Notes under the pieces: model-generated
Seen by the model: only the letters and a program-made list of their open reading frames with translations
Database searches by the model: none
What the model was told of the DNA's origin: nothing
Program-made: the position numbers and the translations under genes
Assembly (NCBI GenBank): GCA_963565915.1
Contig: OY751494.1
Location: forward strand, 2,046,001-2,110,000
Source: Entoloma clypeatum
Taxonomy: Eukaryota > Basidiomycota > Agaricomycetes > Agaricales > Entolomataceae
Direction of reading: 5' to 3'
DNA length: 64,000 nucleotides
In this document: positions 20,506 through 29,899 of the stretch, piece after piece
Layout: each line of letters starts with the position of its first letter
Numbering within the stretch: the stretch's first letter is position 1

Positions 20506-22032
20506 ATGCATCCGTTTGCGACATACGTACTCCGCAGTTACTACAAGGCAACTGGATGGAATGAGGACAATCTATACGCAAATTTAACGCGTTCGTCCAA
20601 TGGTGAGCTACTATTCTAAGCCAGTTCAAAGAATTCGCGTTCTAACTTCTTAGCGTAGCGATCCTTGATTTCACCGTTCCTCGTGGACTGCACCTGTCCA
20701 TATCGAAATCTCCCAATGCTCTGTTCAAAACTACCTATTCAATGACGGCTATGCCGTCCCTAAGCGGTTCAGTTGGCTATATTTTTACGTCGTGCGGCTT
20801 GGATGTGAAGGCATCAGGCGATGTTCGCTTCAAGGACATCATCGACCGGTTTAAAGTGTACGATCAGCCCAGACGACCAGAAGGCAAAGGGGAACATTGG
20901 TTGGCCGGCGAAAGAGTAGACACCCGTGGTTCGTGTTTCTCTAATGCGACATGAGCTTAAGGACAAAGTTCCACAGACTATCTTCTATATGGACGTTTCT
21001 ACCTGCCAACTGGCAGGCTAGATGCTTTATACTCCACTCGGTTGTCGCCAACTTTGCAAGCGATGGTCGCTGCGATATCTGACCCTCGTTCCAACACACC
21101 TGGCGAGCTGCGGACCCGGAGCGCTGATGTTAGCAGTAACATCATGTTCAACTTACAACATGACGTCGGCAAATGGTGCACAGAATACACTTGGAGCGCG
21201 GAGGATGGGATGTGGGGTGTCCGCATGCTTCATAATTTTGGCAGGCACGGAATACCAACGGACGCGTCGGATGAGACCGGCTCTACGGCTTCAGGTAGCC
21301 CGGGCGTGAAGCGGGTAGACGAGGAAGACGCTGTAGAGGGCGGACTGAAGGGACGCGTGTCTATGGGTGCAGAGCTCTACTTCAGCGCAAAAGAAAGGAG
21401 CGCAGGCAGTCAGTCTGTCAAAGTATTGACCGTTTGAGTTAATCAATTTACCTGCCTTCTCCAGTCTCTGCAGGTATCCGTTTTACGACTCTACCAGATG
21501 CTACCCCTCCTTCTTTCCAAGTACCGTCATCGTCTGCGTCATCCACTGCTTCGAAAGGACTGCCACCACAACCTCCAACCACTATCACTGCGTTATTCAA
21601 CCCTATGCTGGGCCACATGTCAGGCGCATACACAGCCCAGGTTTCCCGTGATCTTTCTCTCTCATCGCGCTTCGATTTTAACGTCTATAGTTATGAGAGC
21701 GAATGGACGATGGGTGCCGAATGGTGGATTCGACGTTCGCCTGCAGTGGACTCGGAAACCATTGATTCACAAGTATCCTTGGCGTCTGAAGTCGCTGAGC
21801 ATGTAAATGGCGTTGTGAAGGCTCGTGCATCCACTAATAATGTATGCCTTTTCGGATTTCTTCGTTTCTACCTTTGCCCTGATGACAAGCCTGGCCTCAG
21901 AATATTTCCTTGATGTGGGAAGGACGCCTGCGGAACATGCTGGTCAGCTTGGGGGTTATATCGGATTTTTCTAGTCGGTCAAAACCTATCAAGGCCATTG
22001 GATTAGAACTGTCATACTTTAGCTCAGACTAG
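20506..22032 (+). CDS. MDM10: Mdm10, ERMES and SAM-complex outer-membrane beta-barrel
   Basis: Mitochondrial outer-membrane barrel protein that anchors the ER-mitochondria encounter structure and helps late steps of SAM-dependent barrel assembly. Exons read as 20506-20602, 20659-20928, 20977-21408, 21465-21841 and 21901-22032, giving 435 residues with consistent phases and introns of 48-59 nt. The N-terminus ([20 protein letters not shown]) and the [29 protein letters not shown] and IRFTTLP segments are typical of the family. Alternating strands and the final [10 protein letters not shown]...[10 protein letters not shown] fit a barrel C-terminus. The ATG at 20506 was chosen because it gives the conserved start; an earlier ATG at 20501 is out of frame. 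Gene ends 200 bp before the convergent RGG-protein gene. Confidence 0.92.
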
Positions 22033-22231
22033 CCTGTTCTTCATAATAGAGCTGCATAAAAATTTATACATCCGAATTTGAAAGAGGGCAATTCGATATG
22101 CAGATCGAATCCTTGTAAGTACTTGGTGATACTTGAGTAAGAGGAAAACAGGGTATCAGTATGAACGATCATGCAACGATATAGATTAAGCCTGAGTAGG
22201 TAGATATAAGGCTGAAGGAGCTGACGTTGAT

Positions 22232-23821
22232 TCAGTCCTCTTGAGCAGCAGTGCCAGCAGTCTTGGGAGGAGAGAGGGCGGTACCACCAATCGTTTTCGC
22301 AAGCCGCGATAATGCATCACCGGTCAAGACCGGCCGTTGAGAATTATTGTGGCGGTGGGTTCCAGCAGGAGGAGTAGAGTGGGTGCGTGTATGGACAGCG
22401 CCAGGGGTTAAGTCATCTCGTGGGGTTGAGTGCCCGGAACGTGAAGGACGACCAAGGTGTTCTGGTCTGAATGGGCGGCCAACGGTTTGAGCGCGTATGT
22501 GTGTGCGCTGGTCGGGCTTCGAGGGCTGTGCTGATAAATTAGCAGGTGCGGATGCCAACTCGGTTATGACAGCTGGCGCATGGATTGAAGTAGAATGTCC
22601 AAAGGTTTTGGTGGATATAGAAGACCCATCTGCAGGTGCCGGAGCATGGATTGACTGTGCGAGGCCCTGTTCCTTTTCCGCAACAGACTCTGATAGCTTT
22701 TCAGTCGTCGACAATGAGCTCTTGGAAGCCGCCAGCTTGCGTTTCGATGATGCACGCTTGCGGGTCTGTGATGGCGCGGAATGAGATTTGAGCAGAGGGG
22801 ACGACTGAAAAGCACTGGATTGGGAGGATGGGTTGGGAGATCCTCTGGATGGCACACAAGACACGGAAGATTGTTTGGATGTCGACGAGCCGGGGACGTC
22901 AGACATAGCAGATGCAACTGGGGTAGGCAGTGTTACTCCTTCTGTGGGTCCACAAATCTTTGAATTCTTGGGCTCAGCTGCAGGAGCTGAAGATGGAGAG
23001 CTCTCTTCCACGCCTGGTAGCGGCTTCAGACCATCGACTACAATGGGTGACATCAGCTCAGATTTCGACCCGAGACCGGTGGCGGGAGGGATACCCCAGT
23101 CGTCCAAGTCGGGAAGGCCATCGTCCTCATCCCCTGCCCAGTCGATGTGACTTCCTGGAGTACTCGGTCTGTTGTCTGCCATTGCAACGGCTCTAACTCG
23201 TTCGACAAGAGCATCGATGTTATGGCGCATATCAAACGCTGAGCCGGCGAAATGAGGTGGAATATCCTTTATGGGTGCGGTATGTGGTGCGGAATCGGCT
23301 CGATTTCGTTGCGACCGCAAAAGGTTGTCATCGAGGGCAGAGACGTGTATTTTAGGCGGTGGTGCTGGGGTAGCTTTGCCCGATTGAGAACGGCGCTTCC
23401 GATTTTGTTGGCGGGAAGCACCAGGGCTGCTTGGGACCTCGGCGGCACGACTAATTTGCGGGAGGGGTGTTGGAGGTACCGTTCGAGAAGCTCGCCGTGA
23501 GGGTGCTTTGGAATTTGAAGACGCGTTATTGGGGGGAACGAAAGGCTTGTCAATGCCAGATGTAGATATCGATGCGGGGGTTGATGCAGTTTTCGAAGTG
23601 AACGTGTTATTAGCTGTCTCTTCGCCAGCTACATCCCCTGGTGATGATTTACTGTCTCTGGAAGGTCTGGCTCCACGTCCACCCCTTCCCCTACCCCGGC
23701 CTCGGGCTCCCCTGACTAAACCCTTGAACGCTGGGCCTGTGTCACCTGTCCTTGCCCATCGGGATTCTGAAGAGCCTGCAGTCGCTGAGTTGTTCGAAAG
23801 ACGAGGAGCTCCAGTAGCCAT
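22232..23821 (-). CDS. Disordered RGG-motif protein of unknown function
   Basis: A single-exon frame of 529 residues. Near the N-terminus lies a conserved-looking block (ESRWARTGDTGPAFKGLVRG) followed by an Arg/Gly-rich tract (residues about 33-52), as in RNA-binding proteins. The remainder is Ser/Pro/Thr-rich low complexity, with an acidic patch (WAGDEDDGLPDLDDWGIP, about residue 228). No catalytic domain is visible. The strong start is the ATG at 23821. It shares a 106-bp divergent promoter with SmG, another RNA-related gene. An RNA-binding role is an inference from the RGG tract only. Confidence 0.75.
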   Translation of the reverse strand: MATGAPRLSNNSATAGSSESRWARTGDTGPAFKGLVRGARGRGRGRGGRGARPSRDSKSSPGDVAGEETANNTFTSKTASTPASISTSGIDKPFVPPNNASSNSKAPSRRASRTVPPTPLPQISRAAEVPSSPGASRQQNRKRRSQSGKATPAPPPKIHVSALDDNLLRSQRNRADSAPHTAPIKDIPPHFAGSAFDMRHNIDALVERVRAVAMADNRPSTPGSHIDWAGDEDDGLPDLDDWGIPPATGLGSKSELMSPIVVDGLKPLPGVEESSPSSAPAAEPKNSKICGPTEGVTLPTPVASAMSDVPGSSTSKQSSVSCVPSRGSPNPSSQSSAFQSSPLLKSHSAPSQTRKRASSKRKLAASKSSLSTTEKLSESVAEKEQGLAQSIHAPAPADGSSISTKTFGHSTSIHAPAVITELASAPANLSAQPSKPDQRTHIRAQTVGRPFRPEHLGRPSRSGHSTPRDDLTPGAVHTRTHSTPPAGTHRHNNSQRPVLTGDALSRLAKTIGGTALSPPKTAGTAAQED

Positions 23822-23927
23822 AGATGATTAAAGAAGAATCAAGGCTGAAAAGGAGTTGAATCATGAAAGTTGAACCGAAGCTATAGCCAAACAGATCCAA
23901 ACACCTTCTGCTTTACTCAAACCTCAG

Positions 23928-24266
23928 ATGTCGAAAGCATCGCAGCCCGAGTTGAAAAAGGTCTCTTCGTTGCCTTTGAATCGCGCCGCACTCACTCGCC
24001 GTTCTGTCGCAGTTCATGGATAAGAAGCTTTTTGTGCATCTGCAGGGTGGTCGCAAAGTCAGCGGCGTCCTTCGCGGATACGATCTTTTCTTGAATCTGG
24101 TTCTCGATGATTCTGTGGAGGAAACGGTTGCTGCTCAGAAGCACCCCATCGGCACTGTGGTAAGGGATGATTTGTTCAAAAGACGGAGGATCTGCTAATT
24201 CGGCTTCAGGTGATACGCGGCAACAGTGTTACCTCGATGGAAACGCTCGAGGCAACTAGATTTTAG
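23928..24266 (+). CDS. SMX2: SmG, core spliceosomal Sm protein
   Basis: Subunit G of the heptameric Sm ring on U1, U2, U4 and U5 snRNAs. Three exons (23928-23960, 24013-24159, 24210-24266; introns 52 and 50 nt) give 78 residues, the usual size. Sm1 motif: KKLFVHLQGGRKVSGVLRGY, then FLNLVLDD. Sm2 motif: IGTVVIRGNSV with the RG(N) signature. The first exon encodes MSKASQPELKK, which fits family N-termini, and supports the ATG at 23928. The partner subunit SmF is encoded at 48014 on the minus strand. Confidence 0.93.
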
Positions 24267-24588
24267 TTATAATCGCTCGCAATGTACAGGGTGGGTATGA
24301 TGTGATTATAGCAGTCGACACAATCCCTGGCACGCTCCATGGAATTATTCCCTCTGATGCTTGTCTTGGTTCTAATTGCTGCGATGGAGAGTTGGTGGGG
24401 ATAACTTCACAACGCGTCGACATCCTTTTCAAGTCGAAGACTGTTGGGTGTATTATTTACTTGCTGTCTCTTGCCAATCGAGTCGCAAGTTTATGAGATG
24501 AGACCCACTAATGTACATTGTTGCACGTGCCTTCTTTTTCCCTTCCGCCAGAACTTTACTGTAAACATACCGGGTTCGGGTTACCTGG
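24267..24588. other. SmG to PPR-gene intergenic region
   Basis: 322 nt with no supported gene. It contains CACGTG at 24524-24529, 60 bp before the next start codon. Confidence 0.6.
24524..24529. promoter_or_regulatory. CACGTG site upstream of the PPR gene
   Basis: Palindromic E-box, 60 bp before the ATG at 24589. One of seven such upstream sites in the window. Confidence 0.45.
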
Positions 24589-26661
24589 ATGCCCATTCCC
24601 TTCTCTTCCGTCGTCCGGAACGCTCCACGTCGACTGCTCAAGTCATCGGGACGGCTTGTCTCCTCCTTCTCCCTCAATGCAACTATCGCCGACACGGCGC
24701 ATCCCAATGCAGTCGCCAGGACCCCTTCGACATCCCGTTTTTCTTCTCCATTTCATTCACCCAGGAACTTTCTCAAGCAGAGAAATTTCAACGATCTCAA
24801 ACAGGCCTTCATACAAGATGGTAGCCCTTCTCACGTATGGGAGTGCTACACAAACCTTGTGAATGTCATGGGACACGACAAACTGCCTTTAGAAATTCAT
24901 CAAGAGGTTCTACGACGGTGTACTCCACCAAGCGCCGAACTTCGTGTCACCGCTTCCCGCCGTCTTGCAGAGGGAATAAGGCCGACCAACCCACACATCC
25001 ACGAAAGGCGTTTTCAGGCTATTATTCGTAACATTCGTGCCGACGATGAGCTTCCAACCCTGGATGACTACCATTTCATCCTTGAGCAATTCGCTGCCGT
25101 AGGACACCACGTCGGTGCCCTATATGTCTACAAGGAATTGAAGCATCTAGGCTGGAAGCCCAGGACCAAGACCTTTGGTTTATGTCTACAGGCCATCGCT
25201 CACCGTTTGACCCTTCCCATATCCGAAACCGCGAAGCCCAGAAGAGTTGCGCAGACCCGTCTGATACTCGCCGACCTTATGACGGATATGCAGACACTTG
25301 GCATCCCATTTACTTCAGTCAATCTGGATCTCACTATCCGGATACTTAAGGAAACGTCGGACATGGCAGCTTTCGAGATGCTCATGAAATGGGGTTACGG
25401 CATTGATTTGGCCAATCCAGACCGCCCTCCCCTGGAGTATTTCGGGACGGCAACTATCACATCAGACCTTGGCCTCGCTGAATCCAAAGTTTCAGCACTT
25501 CCTCAGCCACAGCCCTTTTCTACGGCCGCCTTGAATACGACCATTGACGTTCTTGGGCGGTTTGGCGATGTTTCCAAGTTAGTCCAAGCCTTCGAGGTCC
25601 TAACACAGCCCCTACCTTGTGTAAATCAACACCCAGCCACTTCCTTTGACGACGAAGATGATTTTGGGTTGGCTGGTGGTGAAACAACCCCGGGTTCCAC
25701 TCCCCCACATGCGCAACCCAACATCACTTCGTACAACACACTTTTGCGTCATCTGTGTCGGGCTGGACATGCCACGCTGGCTCGACATTATCTAAATGAA
25801 GTAAAGTTGTTGGATCATAAGGTTGACAAGGAATTACGTCGCCAGATCCGTATGAAAATACCTCTGGACAAGATACCTGCCCCTCGCCTATCGATCAACC
25901 GAGCCACACTTTTACCAATTTTTGGCGAGAGCAATCGCGACAAGAACATCGGATTAATGCGGTGGCTCTTGACCAAAATACCCTATATATTGAGACGAAA
26001 ACGCAATAACCTTGAGTTCTACATCAAGGTCAGACAATACCGGTTGAATAAGCAGGCAGAACAAGCTGCTCTCTCGCCTGGCTCTGACTCTTCCGACAAG
26101 AATCCGGATTTCTCACCGTCCCATCCTACCCACCAATTCCCTTCACCTGAACGGATTCCTCGAACTCGAGGTAAACCTGACAACAACTCAGTCTTTGATT
26201 TGGACCTAAATTCCCCTCCTCCGCTTGAATTGCCACGGGTCAAATACTTTGATATCGACCTTCACATCCGCATTCTCGAACGCGACTTGGGGGAGCTCGA
26301 GGCATTTGCCAAGTATGCCCAAGATATATATGGTCGTAACGTGCAGCGGCTCAAAGAACGCCTTGGTCGCCGGGTATGGTCGGGGCAAGATATCTTTTTG
26401 TCCAGTCTTGACTCTCGTGTCAAAATAGGACGGGATGCATGGAGAGATATGGCAGGCTTCCAGTCTCGCCGCAATGTCGATGTGCTACCTCGACGATCGC
26501 CACCACCACTTGAGAGTACTACCATTCCGACCAGTCGGTCATTCTCGACTTTCTTCAGTAGCAACAATGGCCAATTCGCATTAGATCATGAGGCTGAAGA
26601 TATTCCATCAAACTCGCAAGGCATTCTTGCCCAATTGAGCTCGAGGTTTCAGCGTCGGTGA
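24589..26661 (+). CDS. Mitochondrial pentatricopeptide-repeat (PPR) protein
   Basis: A 690-residue single-exon frame. The N-terminus is basic, hydroxylated and free of acids (RRLLKSSGRLVSSFSLN), a likely mitochondrial targeting signal. The middle carries helical-repeat segments of PPR type: TLDDYHFILEQFAAVGHHVG with ALYVYKELKHLGWKPRTKTF (about residues 165-205), and NITSYNTLLRHLCRAGHATL with ARHYLNEVKLL (about 380-410). PPR proteins bind organellar RNA to aid stability, processing or translation; which transcript cannot be told here. The C-terminal third is Pro/Ser-rich, then helical (HIRILERDLGELEAFAKYA). The ATG at 24589 opens directly on the targeting sequence. Confidence 0.8.
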   Translation: MPIPFSSVVRNAPRRLLKSSGRLVSSFSLNATIADTAHPNAVARTPSTSRFSSPFHSPRNFLKQRNFNDLKQAFIQDGSPSHVWECYTNLVNVMGHDKLPLEIHQEVLRRCTPPSAELRVTASRRLAEGIRPTNPHIHERRFQAIIRNIRADDELPTLDDYHFILEQFAAVGHHVGALYVYKELKHLGWKPRTKTFGLCLQAIAHRLTLPISETAKPRRVAQTRLILADLMTDMQTLGIPFTSVNLDLTIRILKETSDMAAFEMLMKWGYGIDLANPDRPPLEYFGTATITSDLGLAESKVSALPQPQPFSTAALNTTIDVLGRFGDVSKLVQAFEVLTQPLPCVNQHPATSFDDEDDFGLAGGETTPGSTPPHAQPNITSYNTLLRHLCRAGHATLARHYLNEVKLLDHKVDKELRRQIRMKIPLDKIPAPRLSINRATLLPIFGESNRDKNIGLMRWLLTKIPYILRRKRNNLEFYIKVRQYRLNKQAEQAALSPGSDSSDKNPDFSPSHPTHQFPSPERIPRTRGKPDNNSVFDLDLNSPPPLELPRVKYFDIDLHIRILERDLGELEAFAKYAQDIYGRNVQRLKERLGRRVWSGQDIFLSSLDSRVKIGRDAWRDMAGFQSRRNVDVLPRRSPPPLESTTIPTSRSFSTFFSSNNGQFALDHEAEDIPSNSQGILAQLSSRFQRR

Positions 26662-27115
26662 CCGGGTCTGGCCCCTCGATGTGAACAAATTCGTCACTCT
26701 CTGCCATCCCTAATCTCATACCGATTTTCTAGCCTCTCTAGCGCTTCATTGGACGGCTTTGAGAGTGACTTCTAACCTCTGCCCCTACGTTTCACACTGC
26801 TCGAATTCGTCAAATGACTGATTCTGTGATTTCCATGATATGAGCTCAGGGGACCAAGATCAGTTCTGTTGTCTCTCACAGTGATGGCGTCGGACATGAC
26901 GAGCAAGAGAGTTGGTTCTAAGGATGGATCCGGTCCAATACATTTGATCCGTGTGGAACTTACTATTGTAATAATCCGTTCGGATCCTCCTGTCCCTCTC
27001 AACCATTCCACGTGAAAATATGTATGATTTGGATGTGGGATGTCCATTTACATGAGCTATGTAGGACGAAGAATGAGTACAATGGGCGATAACTGCAGGC
27101 CGTGTGGGATGGCAA
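26662..27115. other. Convergent 3' intergenic region
   Basis: 454 nt between the PPR gene stop and the PCH2 stop. No gene is supported. A CACGTG at 27009-27014 lies between two 3' ends and is not counted as a promoter site. Confidence 0.6.
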
Positions 27116-28976
27116 CTAATTCAATCGCTCCAACTCCTTGGTCTGTTCCGTAATGACTTTTTCCATCGCTTCTAGCCACATTTCGATGTCGGCTCCATTT
27201 GTAGCTTTTTCTGGATCCGAACCCGTGTTGGAAAAATCCGTGATACTAGGTGACTTAAAGGCATATACGTTCCCAATTCCAATGTAACGGGCGAGTGCAA
27301 GAACAGGCAGACGGCGGAGAGCACGTCCTGACAAAGCCTGCGCCTAGAAAGAAGGGTCGTTTCTTTTCAAAGGCAGCCGCGTCGGATTGAGACGCACCCG
27401 ACACCGTGCTGCAAGCGCAAGCAACCTGAGGGCAACTTTTGTCACCTTCAAGTGGGGGTCAATCGTTGAAGCGAGACATTTCGCTGATTTACTAGTCGTC
27501 TCATACATCTGGGCTTGCCTGAGGGTCGGAACGCTCTATAGACGAATTCATATCAATCGGTCTGTGCCTCCAGTCCAGAGTAACAACGCACTGTTGCAAC
27601 AACTATACCCTTGGCAACAATTTCGCACAAGCATGTCCGGAGAATTTCGTATATCGCTTCACGAGACGGAAGGTCGACATATTGCACAATATCTACACGG
27701 TCGACAAAGGCACTGTCTTTTGATGTGGTTGGCAGATGGGTCGTAATATCAGGAAGGAAAAGCACCTACCAATCGCTTTGACAAGGTTGCTTGTGGACAT
27801 GATAAGAACGTTCTTCCGGTGCTTGAGCTTGTCAAGCTGAGTCAAGAGTGCATTGACAACCTAGACCAATAATAAAAATACCTCTTTCGAACTACAGAGG
27901 ATCGGCGTACCCGCAGACCGTCAGAGGGTTCGGTACCCGCCATTGCACCAGCTCGAGCAGCTGTAAGAGACTCCACTTCATCTAATGTCACGATCAGCTG
28001 GAAGAATATTGTTTAAATAGGGTTGGTCATGCCGATTAGCACCACAAGAAATGCGTCCTCTTCTTCAGCTAGCTCCGTTATACTGTTGAAAAGGCGCTGC
28101 ACCAATTTACCAGACTCCGAGAACCACTTCGAGAAGAGGGAATGGGAATTGATTTCAAGCAATCGGGCATGTGTGTATCTTTGGATGATGATCAGCGATA
28201 TGCATATCCAAGTACCGAACAGAAATAGATTTGCCGATGTGAGAGGCGAATCGATAGCTTTTGGGCCAAGGCTCGACACAACGAGGTTTTTCCTGTTCCA
28301 GGAGGGCCATGAAGAAGAACCACGCGGTTCCAGGATACGAGATTGACTTTTAGGTGTCGTTGATTAGCATATAGTTTGAGCCACGGAAGAATGGAACTTA
28401 CAATCCACGTTCGCGTCACTAAGTACCAAAGTGGCGTGAATGTAATCGAGGAGCTTCAACTTGATATCGTCCGCATATATCAAAGAGTCCCATAGACCCT
28501 CCCAGCTTCTGTTTGGCAGCTCACAAACACTGGCTGCCATAGTCTCGTCTTCATCATCTTTCGCACCAGCGCTATTTGAAAACTCTTCGAATGTGTCCCC
28601 ATCCGATGGCTGATAGACATGTATTTGGAGTGACGTTTCCTGGAGCGGCAGGGTACTCGAGGGGCATGCTGATTCTGACACGCTAATTTTCTCGACAGAA
28701 GATGCGAGTTCTGGGATGTCTTCCCATCCCCCAAGAACAGAGGGGAGCACGATTCGATCGAAGGAGCTGATATACGCGTGTACGAGGTTACGGACAGTAT
28801 CAAAGCGAGAAGCCGATCTTTGTCGGAGGCACACTTCGACTGACGTCACGAAGGACAGATCAAGGATAGATCAGGAGGAAACGACGATGGACCTCGGTTT
28901 TGGACGTACTGTGCACAGTCCATTTCGTTGGGTGAATATTTCTATCGGGACTGGTTTCGTCTTGAGGAGTGCCCAT
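27116..28976 (-). CDS. PCH2: Pch2/TRIP13, AAA+ ATPase remodelling HORMA proteins
   Basis: Hexameric AAA+ ATPase that remodels HORMA-domain proteins (Hop1, Mad2) in meiotic checkpoint and recombination control. The N-terminal part (28849-28430) ends in [20 protein letters not shown]; then, after an intron, [20 protein letters not shown] (Walker A), [20 protein letters not shown], Walker B spliced as [15 protein letters not shown], sensor-type segment [16 protein letters not shown] near 27700, and C-terminal [13 protein letters not shown]. The start is unresolved: the frame is open from about 28858, while an ATG at 28976 (MGTPQDET) may begin a short first exon. Divergent with the redoxin gene, sharing a CACGTG. 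Confidence 0.87.
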
Positions 28977-29080
28977 CGTTAAAAGGCTCGACGATGATGT
29001 CGCACTATGTATGCAGTTGGTCGTGGACGCCAAAAGCGACGCGGAACGCGAACCAAATAATTGTAACGCGTCTAACTAAT

Positions 29081-29086
29081 CACGTG
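29081..29086. promoter_or_regulatory. CACGTG site in the PCH2 / redoxin divergent promoter
   Basis: 37 bp... between the site start and the redoxin ATG at 29118; it lies between the divergent genes PCH2 and the redoxin gene and is followed by a TGACGTC at 29095. Confidence 0.5.
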
Positions 29087-29117
29087 CTGCTTGTGACGTC
29101 CCCCGTGGCCCACCATC

Positions 29118-29660
29118 ATGACTAGCCTTGAAGACGCACAGGTTCAAACAACCACGCCTTCTGTAACCTTTGTGTTCCCGGAGCCCTTGTATCTTCCGAG
29201 AGTCGTCATCGAGTTTTGCGACAGAGTGGGTAGCCTGGATCTGTCTAGTGCAATGGGTCATGACAAGACTATCTGACATCTCACAGTGCCGTTGGTAAGT
29301 TCTCATTTGCGCGGTTGCAACCAAAATTCAGCATACACATTAGGCTCCATCGGGCGACCTGGATACAAACGGAGCTCCTTCTCACATTTCCACCGCCAGT
29401 CCTGGGAAGCGTGACTCTGATCGCTCATAATCAAGAAGAAACTGCTGGTCGTTTCCGCGTCTGGCTTCAAGTTTCCGCTGATGCCGAGCCTTCGCTGCTT
29501 TGGGATAGAAAGCTGGAAGGGGGATTCCCGGAGCTGAAGATCCTGGCATGTCCACTTATCCACACAGCAGCCAGTCGCTGATGCATCGCACCGGTAGAAG
29601 CAGCGTCTCCGTGACCAAGTCCAACCAGGAAAGTCGCTTGGGCACTCGGACAAACCTTGA
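29118..29660 (+). CDS. SelW/Rdx-family redoxin-like protein with an 8-nt micro-exon
   Basis: Small thioredoxin-fold protein of the Rdx family (Cys form of selenoprotein W/T/H type). Exons: 29118-29225, 29287-29294, 29344-29545 and 29598-29660, 126 residues. The join gives FCDRCRW, a CxxC motif whose second Cys comes from the 8-nt exon TGCCGTTG flanked by CAG and GTAAGT. Downstream are TWIQTELLLTFPPPVLGSV, GRFRVWL, LLWDRKLEGGFPELKIL and, after a GC-AG intron (29546-29597), KQRLRDQVQPGKSLGHSD, all as in fungal relatives I recall. The likely role is thiol redox chemistry; substrate unknown. Without the micro-exon the motif and the frame are lost, which supports it. Confidence 0.85.
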
Positions 29661-29899
29661 TGCATTGCCGCTAGTGAATATGCCGGAGAAACCAGGCCTG
29701 GGCGTGTATTGTACCCAAGAGAAGTAGGTTATCGTCTCCATGAAATGGATCGTTACTAGATACTCTACTATATCGTTGCATGATGAAGTGATTCTGTGGT
29801 CTGTCAAATTCAGGGACGCCATCAATACTTTACTCTTCAGCCATTTTACACCTCGACGCTCATTTGCTCTGGTGACCTGGTTGAAACGGCGCCCTTCCC

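Noticed and set aside
23261..23831. Plus-strand frames opposite the RGG-protein gene
   Set aside because: They are antisense shadows of a GC-rich, low-complexity coding region.
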